Below, one piece after another: positions 33,953-42,570 of a DNA stretch of 64,000 nt. Source of the DNA: Pseudomonas huaxiensis (GTDB taxonomy: Bacteria; Pseudomonadota; Gammaproteobacteria; Pseudomonadales; Pseudomonadaceae); assembly GCF_003231275.1 (NCBI RefSeq), contig NZ_QKVL01000026.1, positions 1 to 64,000 on the forward strand, written 5' to 3'. A program made the translations under genes and the position numbers. The notes under the pieces are model-generated. The model did not search any database. It was not told the origin of the DNA and saw nothing but the letters and a program-made list of their open reading frames with translations. Position 1 is the first letter of the stretch. Each line of letters opens with the position of its first letter.

Positions 33953-34540
33953 ATGTTGGAATCGTTGCTCGTCCCCACCGCAATCGTTGCGCTCGCTGAA
34001 ATCGGCGACAAGACGCAATTGCTGGCCCTCATTCTCGCCGCTCGCTTTCGCAAGCCCTGGCCAATCATTGCCGGCATCGTCGCCGCTACCCTGGCCAACC
34101 ACGCCGCTGCGGGTGCCGTCGGGGCCTGGTTCGGCAGCTTCTTCAGCGACGCCACCCTGCACTGGATTCTGGCCGCAAGCTTCCTCGCTACAGCCTTGTG
34201 GACGCTGGTTCCGGACAAGATGGACGATGACGAAGCCGGTGCCGCGCGGCGCTTCGGGCCGTTCCTGACGACACTGATCGCGTTCTTCATCGCGGAAATC
34301 GGTGACAAGACCCAGGTCGCCACGGTGATGCTGGCGGCGCAATATCCGCACCTGATCCTGGTGATCATCGGCACCACCCTGGGCATGCTGATTGCCAACG
34401 TGCCGGTGGTACTGGCGGGCAACTTTGCCGCCGACAAACTGCCACTGACCCTGATTCGTCGCCTGGCAGCGAGCGCCTTCGTGGTGCTGGCGTTGGTCGC
34501 GGTGTACTCGGCGATGAAGGTGAGCGGCTGGATAGGCTGA
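33953..34540 (+). CDS. UPF0016/GDT1-family manganese exporter
   Basis: 195-residue inner-membrane protein with six hydrophobic segments in two inverted halves. Each half has the family metal motif E-x-G-D-K-T (AEIGDKTQL near residue 15 and AEIGDKTQV near 115). Bacterial relatives such as Vibrio MneA export Mn2+. The Mn riboswitch directly upstream supports that role. AGGA lies before the ATG. Confidence 0.88.
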   Translation: MLESLLVPTAIVALAEIGDKTQLLALILAARFRKPWPIIAGIVAATLANHAAAGAVGAWFGSFFSDATLHWILAASFLATALWTLVPDKMDDDEAGAARRFGPFLTTLIAFFIAEIGDKTQVATVMLAAQYPHLILVIIGTTLGMLIANVPVVLAGNFAADKLPLTLIRRLAASAFVVLALVAVYSAMKVSGWIG

Positions 34541-34566
34541 GCCTGATCGGGTATTGCTATGGCCTC

Positions 34567-34628
34567 ATCGCTGCAGCCAGCTCCCACAGTGGCGACACCG
34601 AACCTGTGGGAGCCGGCTTGCCGGCGAT
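34567..34628. repeat. REPIN, imperfect
   Basis: ATCGCTGCAGCCAGCTCCCA... (34567-34589) faces CTGTGGGAGCCGGCTTGCCG... (34604-34628), a REPIN with a few mismatches. It lies between converging genes. Confidence 0.78.
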
Positions 34629-34643
34629 GAAACTTACAACCTC

Positions 34644-35462
34644 TTACTTCTTCGCCTGCTCATACAACGGCATCACCTTCGGAATCGCCGCCTGCAGCGA
34701 AGCGATGCGGCTGTCCGAAGCCGGGTGAGTGCTCATGAACTCCGGCGGCGAGTTGCCACCCGAAGCCTGGGCCATCTTGTTCCACAAGGTGATCGCGGCA
34801 TTCGGGTTGTAGCCGGCACGGGCCGACAGTTCGAGGCCGATCAGGTCGGCTTCGTTCTCGTTGCCACGGCTGTTGGGCAAGGTCAGGCTGTACTGCACAA
34901 CGGTGTCGGCCAGGGCCAGGCTGTCTTCACCCAGACCCAGCAAGGCGCCGGCGCCCTGGCGGGCAATCTGGATGCCATAGGCCTTGGACATCGCTTCACG
35001 ACCGTGTTCGCGCAAGGCGTGGGCAATTTCATGGCCCATCACCGCGGCGATTTCATCGTCGGTCAGCTTCAGTTTGTCGATCAGGCCGGTGTAGAAAATG
35101 ATCTTGCCGCCAGGACCGCAGTTGGCGTTGAGCTCGTCGCTCTTGATCAGGTTGACCTCCCACTTCCACTGCGCAGCATCCGGGCGGAACTGCGGCGCCT
35201 GGGCAATCAGCCGGTCAGCGATGGCCTGAACACGTTTGGCCGCAGCGCTGGTCTTGTCCAGTTGGCCCTTGGTGGACGCTTCGCCCAGGGTCTGCTGATA
35301 AGACTGGGCGTACATCTGGTTGACCTCGTCGGTCGACAGCATGCTGAACATATATTGCTTGCGTTCAACACCCACCGCTCCGCCGCTGGTGGTGTTCACC
35401 GCCTGGCAACCCGCCAGCAGCATCGAGGCGCTCAAGGCGCCAATAACAACCGATCTACGCAT
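34644..35462 (-). CDS. M48-family lipoprotein metalloprotease
   Basis: 272-residue periplasmic zinc protease. The lipobox LLAGC near residue 19 marks a lipid-anchored protein. The zinc site is HEIAHALREH near residue 144, with the third ligand in ENEADLIG near 203. It resembles E. coli LoiP/YcaL-type quality-control proteases of the outer membrane. The start at ATG 35460-35462 is preferred over the TTG codon before it, because AAGGGAG is 8 bases upstream of the ATG. Confidence 0.85.
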   Translation of the reverse strand: MRRSVVIGALSASMLLAGCQAVNTTSGGAVGVERKQYMFSMLSTDEVNQMYAQSYQQTLGEASTKGQLDKTSAAAKRVQAIADRLIAQAPQFRPDAAQWKWEVNLIKSDELNANCGPGGKIIFYTGLIDKLKLTDDEIAAVMGHEIAHALREHGREAMSKAYGIQIARQGAGALLGLGEDSLALADTVVQYSLTLPNSRGNENEADLIGLELSARAGYNPNAAITLWNKMAQASGGNSPPEFMSTHPASDSRIASLQAAIPKVMPLYEQAKK

Positions 35463-35572
35463 CAATAAAACTCCCTTCTAACGTGGGCCGTATCCTAGGC
35501 CGGCACGATTCATCGCGCCACAACCGTTAGCAAAGATTTCTGCCCGGCAGTCTCATGATTTAGCGGCGGCAC

Positions 35573-35580
35573 GCCGATAA
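35573..35580 (+). promoter_or_regulatory. FliA (sigma-28) -10 element
   Basis: GCCGATAA matches the sigma-28 -10 consensus completely, 40 bases upstream of the chemoreceptor start. The -35 region (CATG about 15 bases earlier) is poor, so the promoter is only partly supported. Confidence 0.55.
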
Positions 35581-35620
35581 CACCGGGGCAAGGCGACTTT
35601 TCCCTGCGCTCGGAGCCTCT

Positions 35621-37762
35621 ATGAAGTTCAAGTCGATCCAGTTTTCCGTTGCGGCCCTGGCGGGCGCCATCGTGTTGAGTATCGTCGCAGCCCTGGTGCT
35701 GTATGCGGTGTATTCCGGTGCAAAAACCCAGGAACTGGTGCAGAACCGCACGCAACAGCAGTTCGATACGTTGATAGAGCAGCGCCTGACCGCCCTGGCC
35801 CAGACCCAGGTCAGCCAGATTCTGCGTCGCCTTGAAGCTCCCCTCCTGATCGCTCGCGGCCTGGCCACCACCAACGCCCAGATCGGTCAGAAAAACGAAG
35901 CCGGCACCCCGCGCCTGCAGGTCCAGCGCGAAGAGCTGATCACCCTGCTGAAGCAGACGGTTGTGGATAACCCGCTGGTGCTGGGCGGTTACATCGCCTG
36001 GGAGCCGAACGCACTGGACCACGCCGACGCCAGCTTCGTCGGCACCTCGATCAAGGGCATCGACCCCAGCAACGGTCGCTTTCAGCCCTGGTGGTACCGT
36101 AATACCGACGGCACCCTGGCCGTTGAAGCGCTGGTTGACCTGAGCAACAACACCCTGCTGTCCACCGGCGTGCGCGCCAGCGAGTACTACCTGTGCTCGC
36201 AGGAGAGCAAGCACGCCTGCGTGATCGACCCCGCGCCTTATAAAGTGGGCGACAAGATGGTCATGCTCGCCTCCTTTATCGAACCGATCCTGGTAGACGG
36301 CAAGTTCCAGGGCATTGTCGGCGCCGACCTGTCGGTGAACTTCATCCAGGACCTGCTCAAAGCCGCCGACAGCCAGCTCTATAACGGCGCCGGCGAACTG
36401 GCGCTGATCTCCAACAACGGCCGCCTGGTTGCCTACACCAAGGACGAAAACAAGTTCGGCGAGAAAGCCAGCGACGTGCTCGACGCCGTCGACGCCGCCG
36501 GCCTGTCCAAACTCAGCGGCGACACGCTGCGCTATGAAGTCGACCACGAAAACGGCCAGATCCGCCTGTTCCTGCCGTTCAAGATCGCCGACACCGACAC
36601 CCGCTGGACCCTGCTGCTGCAACTGCCGACCAGCGCGGTCATGGCCGACTCGGAAAAACTGCAGAACGAACTCAGCGAACAACGCCGCACCGACATTACC
36701 GGCATGACCCTGGTCGGCCTGACCATCGCGGCCCTCGGCCTGCTGGTGATCTGGCTGCTGGCCCACGGTATCGCTCGCCCGCTGCGGCAGATGGTGGCCA
36801 TGCTCGATGACATCGCCCAGGGCGAAGGCGACCTCACCCGCCGCCTGCACAGCGACCGCGCCGACGAGCTGGGCTCGATCGCCAGGGGCTTCAATACCTT
36901 CCTGGGCAAGCTGCAATCGATGATCAGCCAGGTGGTCAGCTCGGTGCAGAAGGTCAGCGACTCGTCGGAGCACACCGCCGATATCGCCATTCGCACCAAC
37001 CAGGGCGTGCACAAGCAGATGGCGGAGATCGACCTGGTCGCCACCGCGGTGCACGAGATGACCGCCACCGCCCAGGACGTGGCGCGCAACGCCACCCACG
37101 CCGCCCAGGCCGCGAGCAATGCCGACCAGGCCGCCAACCAGGGCCTGTCGATCGTCCGCGACACCTCGCAATCGATCACCGCCCTGGCCGAAGAGATCGG
37201 TCGCGCGGTTGGCGTAGTGCAGGCTCTGGCCCGCGACAGCGAAAACATCAACGCCATCCTCGTGGCGATCCGCGCCATTGCCGAGCAGACCAACCTGCTG
37301 GCGCTCAACGCCGCCATCGAGGCTGCACGGGCGGGTGAACAGGGCCGCGGCTTCGCCGTGGTCGCCGACGAGGTCCGCAACCTGGCGCAGAAAACCCAGC
37401 AGGCCACCGAAGAAATCCAGCAGATGATCCAGCAACTGCAGCAAGGCACCCGCGATGTGGTGCGGGTCATGGAAGACAGCCAGGGCAAGACCGACGTCAG
37501 CGTGCAGCAGGCGGCGCGGGCGGCCGAGGCGCTGGAAAGCATCACTCGCGCGGTGTCGGTGATCAACGACATGAACACCCAGATCGCCAGTGCCGCCGAG
37601 GAGCAGAGCGCGGTGGCCGAGGACATCAACCGCAACGTGATCAACATTGGCCAGGTGGCCAACGAAGTGGCCGGTGGCGCCGACGAGTCCAGCACCGCCA
37701 GCGCCGAGCTGACCAAGCTGGCCGAGCAGCAGCGTCGGCTCATCAACCAATTTAGAGTTTGA
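35621..37762 (+). CDS. Methyl-accepting chemotaxis protein, dCache type
   Basis: 713-residue chemoreceptor. TM1 is at about residues 8-32 and TM2 at about 365-387. The roughly 330-residue periplasmic region between them is a large dCache-like sensor (PWWYRNTDG, YYLCSQESKHACVIDPAPYKVGDKM). A HAMP domain and the signalling helix hairpin follow, with the tip EQTNLLALNAAIEAARAGEQGRGFAVVADEVRNLAQ. The large sensor and total length resemble amine/histamine receptors such as TlpQ, a weak inference. The upstream GCCGATAA fits flagellar-class control. Confidence 0.87.
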   Translation: MKFKSIQFSVAALAGAIVLSIVAALVLYAVYSGAKTQELVQNRTQQQFDTLIEQRLTALAQTQVSQILRRLEAPLLIARGLATTNAQIGQKNEAGTPRLQVQREELITLLKQTVVDNPLVLGGYIAWEPNALDHADASFVGTSIKGIDPSNGRFQPWWYRNTDGTLAVEALVDLSNNTLLSTGVRASEYYLCSQESKHACVIDPAPYKVGDKMVMLASFIEPILVDGKFQGIVGADLSVNFIQDLLKAADSQLYNGAGELALISNNGRLVAYTKDENKFGEKASDVLDAVDAAGLSKLSGDTLRYEVDHENGQIRLFLPFKIADTDTRWTLLLQLPTSAVMADSEKLQNELSEQRRTDITGMTLVGLTIAALGLLVIWLLAHGIARPLRQMVAMLDDIAQGEGDLTRRLHSDRADELGSIARGFNTFLGKLQSMISQVVSSVQKVSDSSEHTADIAIRTNQGVHKQMAEIDLVATAVHEMTATAQDVARNATHAAQAASNADQAANQGLSIVRDTSQSITALAEEIGRAVGVVQALARDSENINAILVAIRAIAEQTNLLALNAAIEAARAGEQGRGFAVVADEVRNLAQKTQQATEEIQQMIQQLQQGTRDVVRVMEDSQGKTDVSVQQAARAAEALESITRAVSVINDMNTQIASAAEEQSAVAEDINRNVINIGQVANEVAGGADESSTASAELTKLAEQQRRLINQFRV

Positions 37763-37828
37763 GCTGCAAGCTACAAGTTAAAGCAGGGTGTCAGTCAGTT
37801 AGCGTTTTGACGCCTATGTTGGGGCTGC

Positions 37829-38449
37829 TCAGCCGGGGGTCAAGCATTCCGGGGCATTGAGTTTCGGATCGTTGACGAAGTTGGCCAGCACCCGCTCGCG
37901 CAAGGCAGCGGGCTGACTGGCCAGCAGGCCCTGGAGTTCACCGACCGGGGTGTCCGGGTTGAGCCACGCGGCCTGCCCGGCGGCATCGAGGATCAGCGGA
38001 CGACGCTGGTTCATCGCCGCCTGGGTCACCACCGCGGTGCTCAGCCAGATCTGCTCCTGCACCGGATACGCTTCCCAGATCGCCGCGAAGAACAACGACG
38101 AACCCTCCCCCGGCGTCAGCCAGTACGGGCGCTTGCGCACCGCGCCGCGCCATTCGTAGAAACCGTTGGCCGGCAGCAGGCAGCGACGCTTGGCGAAGGC
38201 TTCACGGAACATCGGTTGTTCGGCGAGGGTTTCGGCGCGAGCATGGGCGGGGGTGCGGGTGAGATCGGTCAGCCAGGGCGGGGTCAGGCCCCAGCGGGCG
38301 CGGGCCAGGGTCATCTGGCCGTCGTCCAGGCGCTGGATCAGTACCTGGGCGCCGGGAGAAATGTTCCATTGGGCCTGCTGGCCCTCAGGAAAGCCGGGCA
38401 ACGCGGCAAAAGCCGGCGACCAGCGAAACAGCGCATAACGTCCACACAT
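37829..38449 (-). CDS. SRAP-family (YedK/HMCES-like) protein
   Basis: 206-residue SOS-response-associated peptidase fold. These proteins use Cys2 to form a stable crosslink with abasic sites in single-stranded DNA. MCGRYALF supplies Cys2 and NGFYEWRG supplies the conserved E99. The usual Asn in the NAR(S/A)E motif appears as H69 (AHARAE), and the His of the H-x-R-M-P motif appears as N147 (MNQRRP). The pair therefore seems exchanged relative to E. coli YedK. Function is probably kept but the active site may differ. Confidence 0.83.
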   Translation of the reverse strand: MCGRYALFRWSPAFAALPGFPEGQQAQWNISPGAQVLIQRLDDGQMTLARARWGLTPPWLTDLTRTPAHARAETLAEQPMFREAFAKRRCLLPANGFYEWRGAVRKRPYWLTPGEGSSLFFAAIWEAYPVQEQIWLSTAVVTQAAMNQRRPLILDAAGQAAWLNPDTPVGELQGLLASQPAALRERVLANFVNDPKLNAPECLTPG

Positions 38450-38460
38450 TCAGGCGAAAC

Positions 38461-38721
38461 CTAGCAAATCAGAATTCCCGGAAGGTGATCCGGCTCGTCG
38501 CCAGGAAGTGGCTGGGCCGCATTGTACGCGGCGATCAGTTGCCGTGCGTACTCGGCCTGCTCGTCGGACACCGCGAGGCCGAGCAGGCCGTGCACCGGCA
38601 ACTCGCCGATGCCGCCCATCAGATCGCGCCCGGCCAGGTACGCCTCGATGCCTTCGCTACCGAGCATGCCGATCAGCACTTCGGCTTCCAGCAGGTTTTC
38701 CGGTTCGTAGATTCGCTGCAT
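38461..38721 (-). CDS. DUF2007-family protein
   Basis: 86-residue small protein of the DUF2007 (putative signal-transducing) family: MQRIYEPENLLEAEVLIGMLGSEGIEAYLAG, then a glycine-rich loop and an ASDEQAEYARQLI-like helix. The fold resembles a ferredoxin-like ligand-binding module. It sits directly next to the CPXCG protein gene (shared base at 38721), so the two are probably one operon. Function is unknown. Confidence 0.75.
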   Translation of the reverse strand: MQRIYEPENLLEAEVLIGMLGSEGIEAYLAGRDLMGGIGELPVHGLLGLAVSDEQAEYARQLIAAYNAAQPLPGDEPDHLPGILIC

Positions 38722-38903
38722 CAGTCGTCCTCACGCTTAACGTCCAGCATCCATTCGTCACCATGGACCTGCAAAATGAACACGATCGGACGGCAGCACA
38801 CCGCGCAGTCCTCGATGTAGTGCTGATCACCGCCGGAAAGATCGACGGTGGTTTCCACGGCTTCGCCGCAATAAGGGCAATCGTAGATCGCAGTTTCCAG
38901 CAT
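38721..38903 (-). CDS. CPXCG-motif cysteine-rich protein
   Basis: 60-residue protein with a CPYCG knuckle (residues 9-13) and a second pair, CAVCC (near 33-37), together likely binding one zinc. This Pseudomonas-conserved family has no assigned function. Its stop abuts the start of the DUF2007 gene. Confidence 0.78.
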   Translation of the reverse strand: MLETAIYDCPYCGEAVETTVDLSGGDQHYIEDCAVCCRPIVFILQVHGDEWMLDVKREDD

Positions 38904-39014
38904 CGCGGCCTCCGCAGTGATTGTGCGTATAATTGCCGGTCTTGCGCCCCCCTCAAGCCGGTATTTCTGGGCGCAGCCCTACCCTTTACCCTAGCCGTTT
39001 CACAACAAGAGAGC

Positions 39015-40181
39015 ATGATGGGCGAATTCGATGCCATCCGACCCTACGACGACGCTGAGGTCCCTGCCGTTCTGGCACGCCTGCTCAGCGACCCGGCATT
39101 CCTGGATATCCTCACCCGCTTCCGCTTCCCGCGCATGGCCACGGGTTTCGGCTGGCTGCTCAAGCCGCTGATCGCTCGCCGCCTGCGCAAGGAATTCGCC
39201 GGCGTGACCTGCGTCTCGACCCTGCAGGACAAGGTCGAGTTCTACGTCGACCACACCATCGAGCGCGCCACCGACGGCGTCACCTATACCGGTGTGGAGC
39301 AATTCAAGTCGGGTACCGCCTACCTGTTCCTGGCCAACCACCGTGACATCGTGATGGACCCGGCGTTCGTCAACTACGCGGTCTACCACGCCGGCCTGCC
39401 GACCCCGCGCATCGCCATCGGCGACAACCTGCTGCAGAAGCCCTTCGTCAGCGACATGATGCGCCTGAACAAGAGCTTCATCGTGCACCGCTCCATCAGC
39501 GGCCGGCGCGAGAAGCTGGCGGCCTATCAACTGCTCTCGGCCTACATCAACCATTCGATTCGCAACGATGGCGCCTCGATCTGGATCGCCCAGGCCGAAG
39601 GCCGCGCCAAGGACGGCGACGATCGCACCGATTCGGCAATCCTCAAGATGTTCCACATGAGCCGCAAGGGCGAGCCGTTCGGCGAGGTGATCCAGTCGCT
39701 GAACCTGAGCCCGGTGTCGATCAGCTACGAATACGACCCGTGCGACCAGGCCAAGGCCCGCGAGCTGTACATCCGCGCCACCACCGGTAGCTACAGCAAG
39801 GCGCCGGGCGAGGATGACCTGAGCATCGCCCAGGGCATCACCGGCTACAAAGGGCGAGTGCACATCAACTTCGCAGCGCCAGTGACCGAGCTCTTCGACG
39901 ATACCAAGCAATTGGCGGCGGAGATCGACCGGCAGATTCTCGCCGGCTACCGACTGTTCCCGGCGCATTACCTGGCGTACGCGCAGTGGGCGGATGCCGA
40001 CCCGCAGTTGCAGGTGCCGAAGGCGGCTGAACTGTTTGGCGCCGAAGAGCTGGCCAAGGCTCAGGCGCAATGGCAGAGCCGGCTGGAGGCGTGCCCGCAA
40101 GAGCATCGTCCGTACCTGGTGTTGCAGTACGCGATGCCGGTGCGTAATCAGTATCGGGTCAAGGCCGGGTTGCCGCTGTAA
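39015..40181 (+). CDS. Glycerolipid acyltransferase (PlsC-like)
   Basis: 388-residue acyltransferase domain protein. The catalytic motif is NHRDIVMDPAFV near residue 110, a variant of N-H-x4-D. GDNLLQKPF and FIVHRSISGRREK form the glycerol-phosphate side. A typical PlsC is about 240 residues, so this longer form is distinct and may act on another acceptor. There are no obvious membrane segments. AAGAGAGC precedes paired ATGs at 39015. Confidence 0.78.
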   Translation: MMGEFDAIRPYDDAEVPAVLARLLSDPAFLDILTRFRFPRMATGFGWLLKPLIARRLRKEFAGVTCVSTLQDKVEFYVDHTIERATDGVTYTGVEQFKSGTAYLFLANHRDIVMDPAFVNYAVYHAGLPTPRIAIGDNLLQKPFVSDMMRLNKSFIVHRSISGRREKLAAYQLLSAYINHSIRNDGASIWIAQAEGRAKDGDDRTDSAILKMFHMSRKGEPFGEVIQSLNLSPVSISYEYDPCDQAKARELYIRATTGSYSKAPGEDDLSIAQGITGYKGRVHINFAAPVTELFDDTKQLAAEIDRQILAGYRLFPAHYLAYAQWADADPQLQVPKAAELFGAEELAKAQAQWQSRLEACPQEHRPYLVLQYAMPVRNQYRVKAGLPL

Positions 40182-40226
40182 CGCTTCAGGGCCTCATGGC
40201 GAGCGCGCGATGAGGCCCTCAAGAGG

Positions 40227-40487
40227 TCAGATCCAGGTGCTGACCCAGGACAACAGCAACGCCAGCGCCAGGAAAGCAAACCCCAGGCTGTAATAGAACC
40301 GGTTGACCCGCTGGGTCAGCAGGTCGATGGCCGCCTCGCCTGCAGGCAGGCTGGCCATGGCCCGCGAAGCGCGGCGCCGGGCGTTGTGCAGGAGCACGCC
40401 GCCAGGACAGGTCAGCAGCAGGGCCAGCAGATTGATCAGTTTGGTCGGGTGGGCAGCGAACAGGCCCCAGAACATTTGCAGCGACAT
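40227..40487 (-). CDS. Small membrane protein
   Basis: 86-residue protein with two hydrophobic segments (about residues 15-33 and 62-82) around a basic middle (HNARRRASRAM). It is plausible as an inner-membrane hairpin with the basic loop in the cytoplasm. The family is not recognised. Codon use matches neighbours. Confidence 0.55.
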   Translation of the reverse strand: MSLQMFWGLFAAHPTKLINLLALLLTCPGGVLLHNARRRASRAMASLPAGEAAIDLLTQRVNRFYYSLGFAFLALALLLSWVSTWI

Positions 40488-40650
40488 CGCCTTACCTCGA
40501 AAGAACCACGATTGCTTCGAAACGCGCGCATTCTACCCAAGCTGCCCGTCCCTGCCCGTCCTTTACGACCAATGACGATAAATTGCGCCGTCATACAGTC
40601 GTCATCCAGACAAGCCACCCTGTTGCCCTCCCAACGAACCGGAGCTTGTC

Positions 40651-40857
40651 ATGCTGCACGCCGAAAACCAGGATCGCCTCTATCTGATTGCCCAGAGCGA
40701 GGAGCAGGAAGCGCTGATCGACGGTTTGGCCTTCAACGTCCAGGACCGCCAATGGCTGGTCTACTGTGCCCTGGGCGGCCATCCCCACGATCATTTGCCG
40801 GAGGTCGACAGCCAGACCGGTATCAGCGTGCTCGACTTCTACGTCGACGCGGCCTGA
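40651..40857 (+). CDS. Small hypothetical Pseudomonas protein
   Basis: 68-residue acidic protein (MLHAENQDRLYLIAQSEEQE start, LDFYVDAA end) with no membrane segment and no known domain. A GGAG Shine-Dalgarno precedes the ATG, and a strong terminator follows 35 bases after the stop. Together these support a real gene. Function is unknown. Confidence 0.6.
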   Translation: MLHAENQDRLYLIAQSEEQEALIDGLAFNVQDRQWLVYCALGGHPHDHLPEVDSQTGISVLDFYVDAA

Positions 40858-40891
40858 GCCGCGCGAAGCTACAAGCTGTCAGTTTCAAGCC

Positions 40892-40939
40892 ACAAGAAAA
40901 AGCCCGATACCTGTCGCCAGATACCGGGCTTTTTCTTGT
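40892..40939. terminator. Bidirectional intrinsic terminator
   Basis: ACAAGAAAAAGCCCG (40892-40906) pairs with CGGGCTTTTTCTTGT (40925-40939), giving a GC-centred stem with A/T flanks on both sides. It serves the small gene on the left and the convergent YajG-like gene on the right. Confidence 0.88.
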
Positions 40940-40975
40940 CGCTTAAAACTTGAAACTTGCAGCTCAAGGGACGGT

Positions 40976-41560
40976 TTATTCGCCCAGTACCTGACCGATG
41001 GTCGGATCCTTGAACAGGCGGGTCAGAGCGTCGCTGAGCACGTCGCTGACCAGCTTGGTGTTGGTTTCCTGGTTCGGCGCCATGCCGAAACGCTGGTCCA
41101 GCGAAGCACCGTAGCGGCCGCTGTAACGACGGTTGGCGTTGTTCACGTCAGCCTTGAAGGTCGCGCCGATGGTGGCTTCGGTCACGTACAGGCCTTCTTT
41201 CGGCGACTGGTACTTGAGTTCAGCCAGGGTCACGGTCAACTGCGGGGCGTTGTAGGCGTTCGGCGTCGGGGTGAAGCCCAACAGGCGGACAGCAGCTTCA
41301 GCCTGGGCCTGCAGCTTGGGCAGGATATCGTTGCCGGTGACGCTGATGGCGCTGGTTTCCGGGTACAGACCGCCACGGGTGCCGAGGGTCTGGGTGCCGC
41401 GTCCGTCTACCACTCGCACCACCACCGGCTGGCCATGGCCAACGGGGGCGAGCTGGGCGGTGAGTTTCGGTTGCGGGCTGAGTTGTTGCGGGCTGTGGGC
41501 ACAACCCACCAGGGTCAGGCTGGTCACAGCGATCAAACCGAACAACAAACGTTGCAACAT
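40976..41560 (-). CDS. YajG-family outer-membrane lipoprotein
   Basis: 194-residue lipoprotein. The start at ATG 41558-41560 gives a signal peptide with lipobox LTLVGC (Cys near residue 19), and AGGAG lies 8 bases upstream. The body matches the YajG/Lipoprotein_16 family (TLGTRGGLYPETSAI, PQLTVTLAELKYQ). The cellular role of this family is not established. Longer upstream starts would spoil the signal peptide. Confidence 0.82.
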   Translation of the reverse strand: MLQRLLFGLIAVTSLTLVGCAHSPQQLSPQPKLTAQLAPVGHGQPVVVRVVDGRGTQTLGTRGGLYPETSAISVTGNDILPKLQAQAEAAVRLLGFTPTPNAYNAPQLTVTLAELKYQSPKEGLYVTEATIGATFKADVNNANRRYSGRYGASLDQRFGMAPNQETNTKLVSDVLSDALTRLFKDPTIGQVLGE

Positions 41561-41730
41561 GCTCATCTCTCCTGGAATAGCGGCAAAGGCCGCCAGTATA
41601 CCCAGCCCGTCATGCACCAGTCATCGGGCCTCTGCGGTTAGGACAGCGCTTTCATGCTTCCAATTCCCTGTCATACGGACTTCATCATTGCCGACGTATG
41701 CTGGCGCCAGTTTCCTACCGGTACATCGCC

Positions 41731-41964
41731 ATGCACAGCCTCTGGTCCCTGCTCTTCAAACGCCAGCCGCAACGCCACTTCGCGCGCCTCGACGCGCAGG
41801 GGCTGTGCCAGGCATTCAAATGTTGCGAACAGCTACCTGCCGGGTCCGGCTGGGTGGAAGTCAGCGAATCGCGTCTGCAATGGCTGAACCGTCCGCTCCC
41901 CGGTAACGCCCGGGTCGTACAGCGTCCGCGCGGCAATCGACTGCAGCGCATGCTCGCCGCCTGA
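41731..41964 (+). CDS. Small hypothetical protein
   Basis: 77-residue basic protein (MHSLWSLLFKRQPQRHFARL... ending RLQRMLAA). Start ATG 41731 is preferred over an upstream ATG at 41698, because the sequence after it has the regular composition of a small Pseudomonas protein. No domain is recognised. Confidence 0.45.
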   Translation: MHSLWSLLFKRQPQRHFARLDAQGLCQAFKCCEQLPAGSGWVEVSESRLQWLNRPLPGNARVVQRPRGNRLQRMLAA

Positions 41965-42570
41965 CGGCCGAGCAAGAAAAGTCGTTAATAAAGGTCGTTT
42001 CTCCCAGCGACCTCGTTATAATCTGCCCCCGATTATAAGGACGTCTCCTGATCGGGCCCCGCAGTACCGCCAATGCCACGCATCGGCTTCCCCGCATCCG
42101 CCCACAGAGAGCCGCCCACACAGGTCTTGCGAAGCCGGTGTGCCCGCTTTTTTCTCGGCCCCCATGCTCTGCCTGAACCTGACGGACCTGCCCTGCACGG
42201 TCCATTTTTGAGGTTCACGACTCCAAAAGAGCGTGAAAAAACGGGTTTTCACAACTTCACAAGAGTGTGGCGAGCAATGAACAGTCTGGTATGTGCAAAA
42301 GCATCATCAGTGTCCCGAACAGCCCCAAGCAGCTGGCTACGGCCTTCATCCGTCATGGGTGACTGAGGCCGGTTTCATAGCGCACGACGGGCGCCTCGAC
42401 CATAAGTCGAATTGCCGCACCGGCCGCGAAATGCGTTCATACGCATCTAACGAGCCTGGTTGGCAGTGTCCGTGAACGTTGGAAAGCTGCGAAGTATCGG
42501 ATAGGGCAGTCTCGGAGTTCCGGGGTCCTATGCTGTCAATTAGGTGCTGAAGATTTTGGAGATGCGTTAA
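41965..42570 (+). other. 600-base gap upstream of mqo
   Basis: No convincing gene is seen. A TATAAT-like hexamer is at 42017-42022 but its -35 is poor. Several short frames exist, for example 23 codons from about 42291, but none has a Shine-Dalgarno or recognisable product. The region may hold the mqo promoter with a long leader, or an unrecognised small RNA. Confidence 0.4.

Noticed and set aside
35510..37750. Long minus-strand frame opposite the chemoreceptor
   Set aside because: It is a shadow of the MCP coding sequence, which carries HAMP and signalling-tip motifs.
42291..42362. 23-codon frame upstream of mqo as a leader peptide
   Set aside because: No Shine-Dalgarno, no codon enrichment typical of attenuators, and no terminator/antiterminator pair seen.
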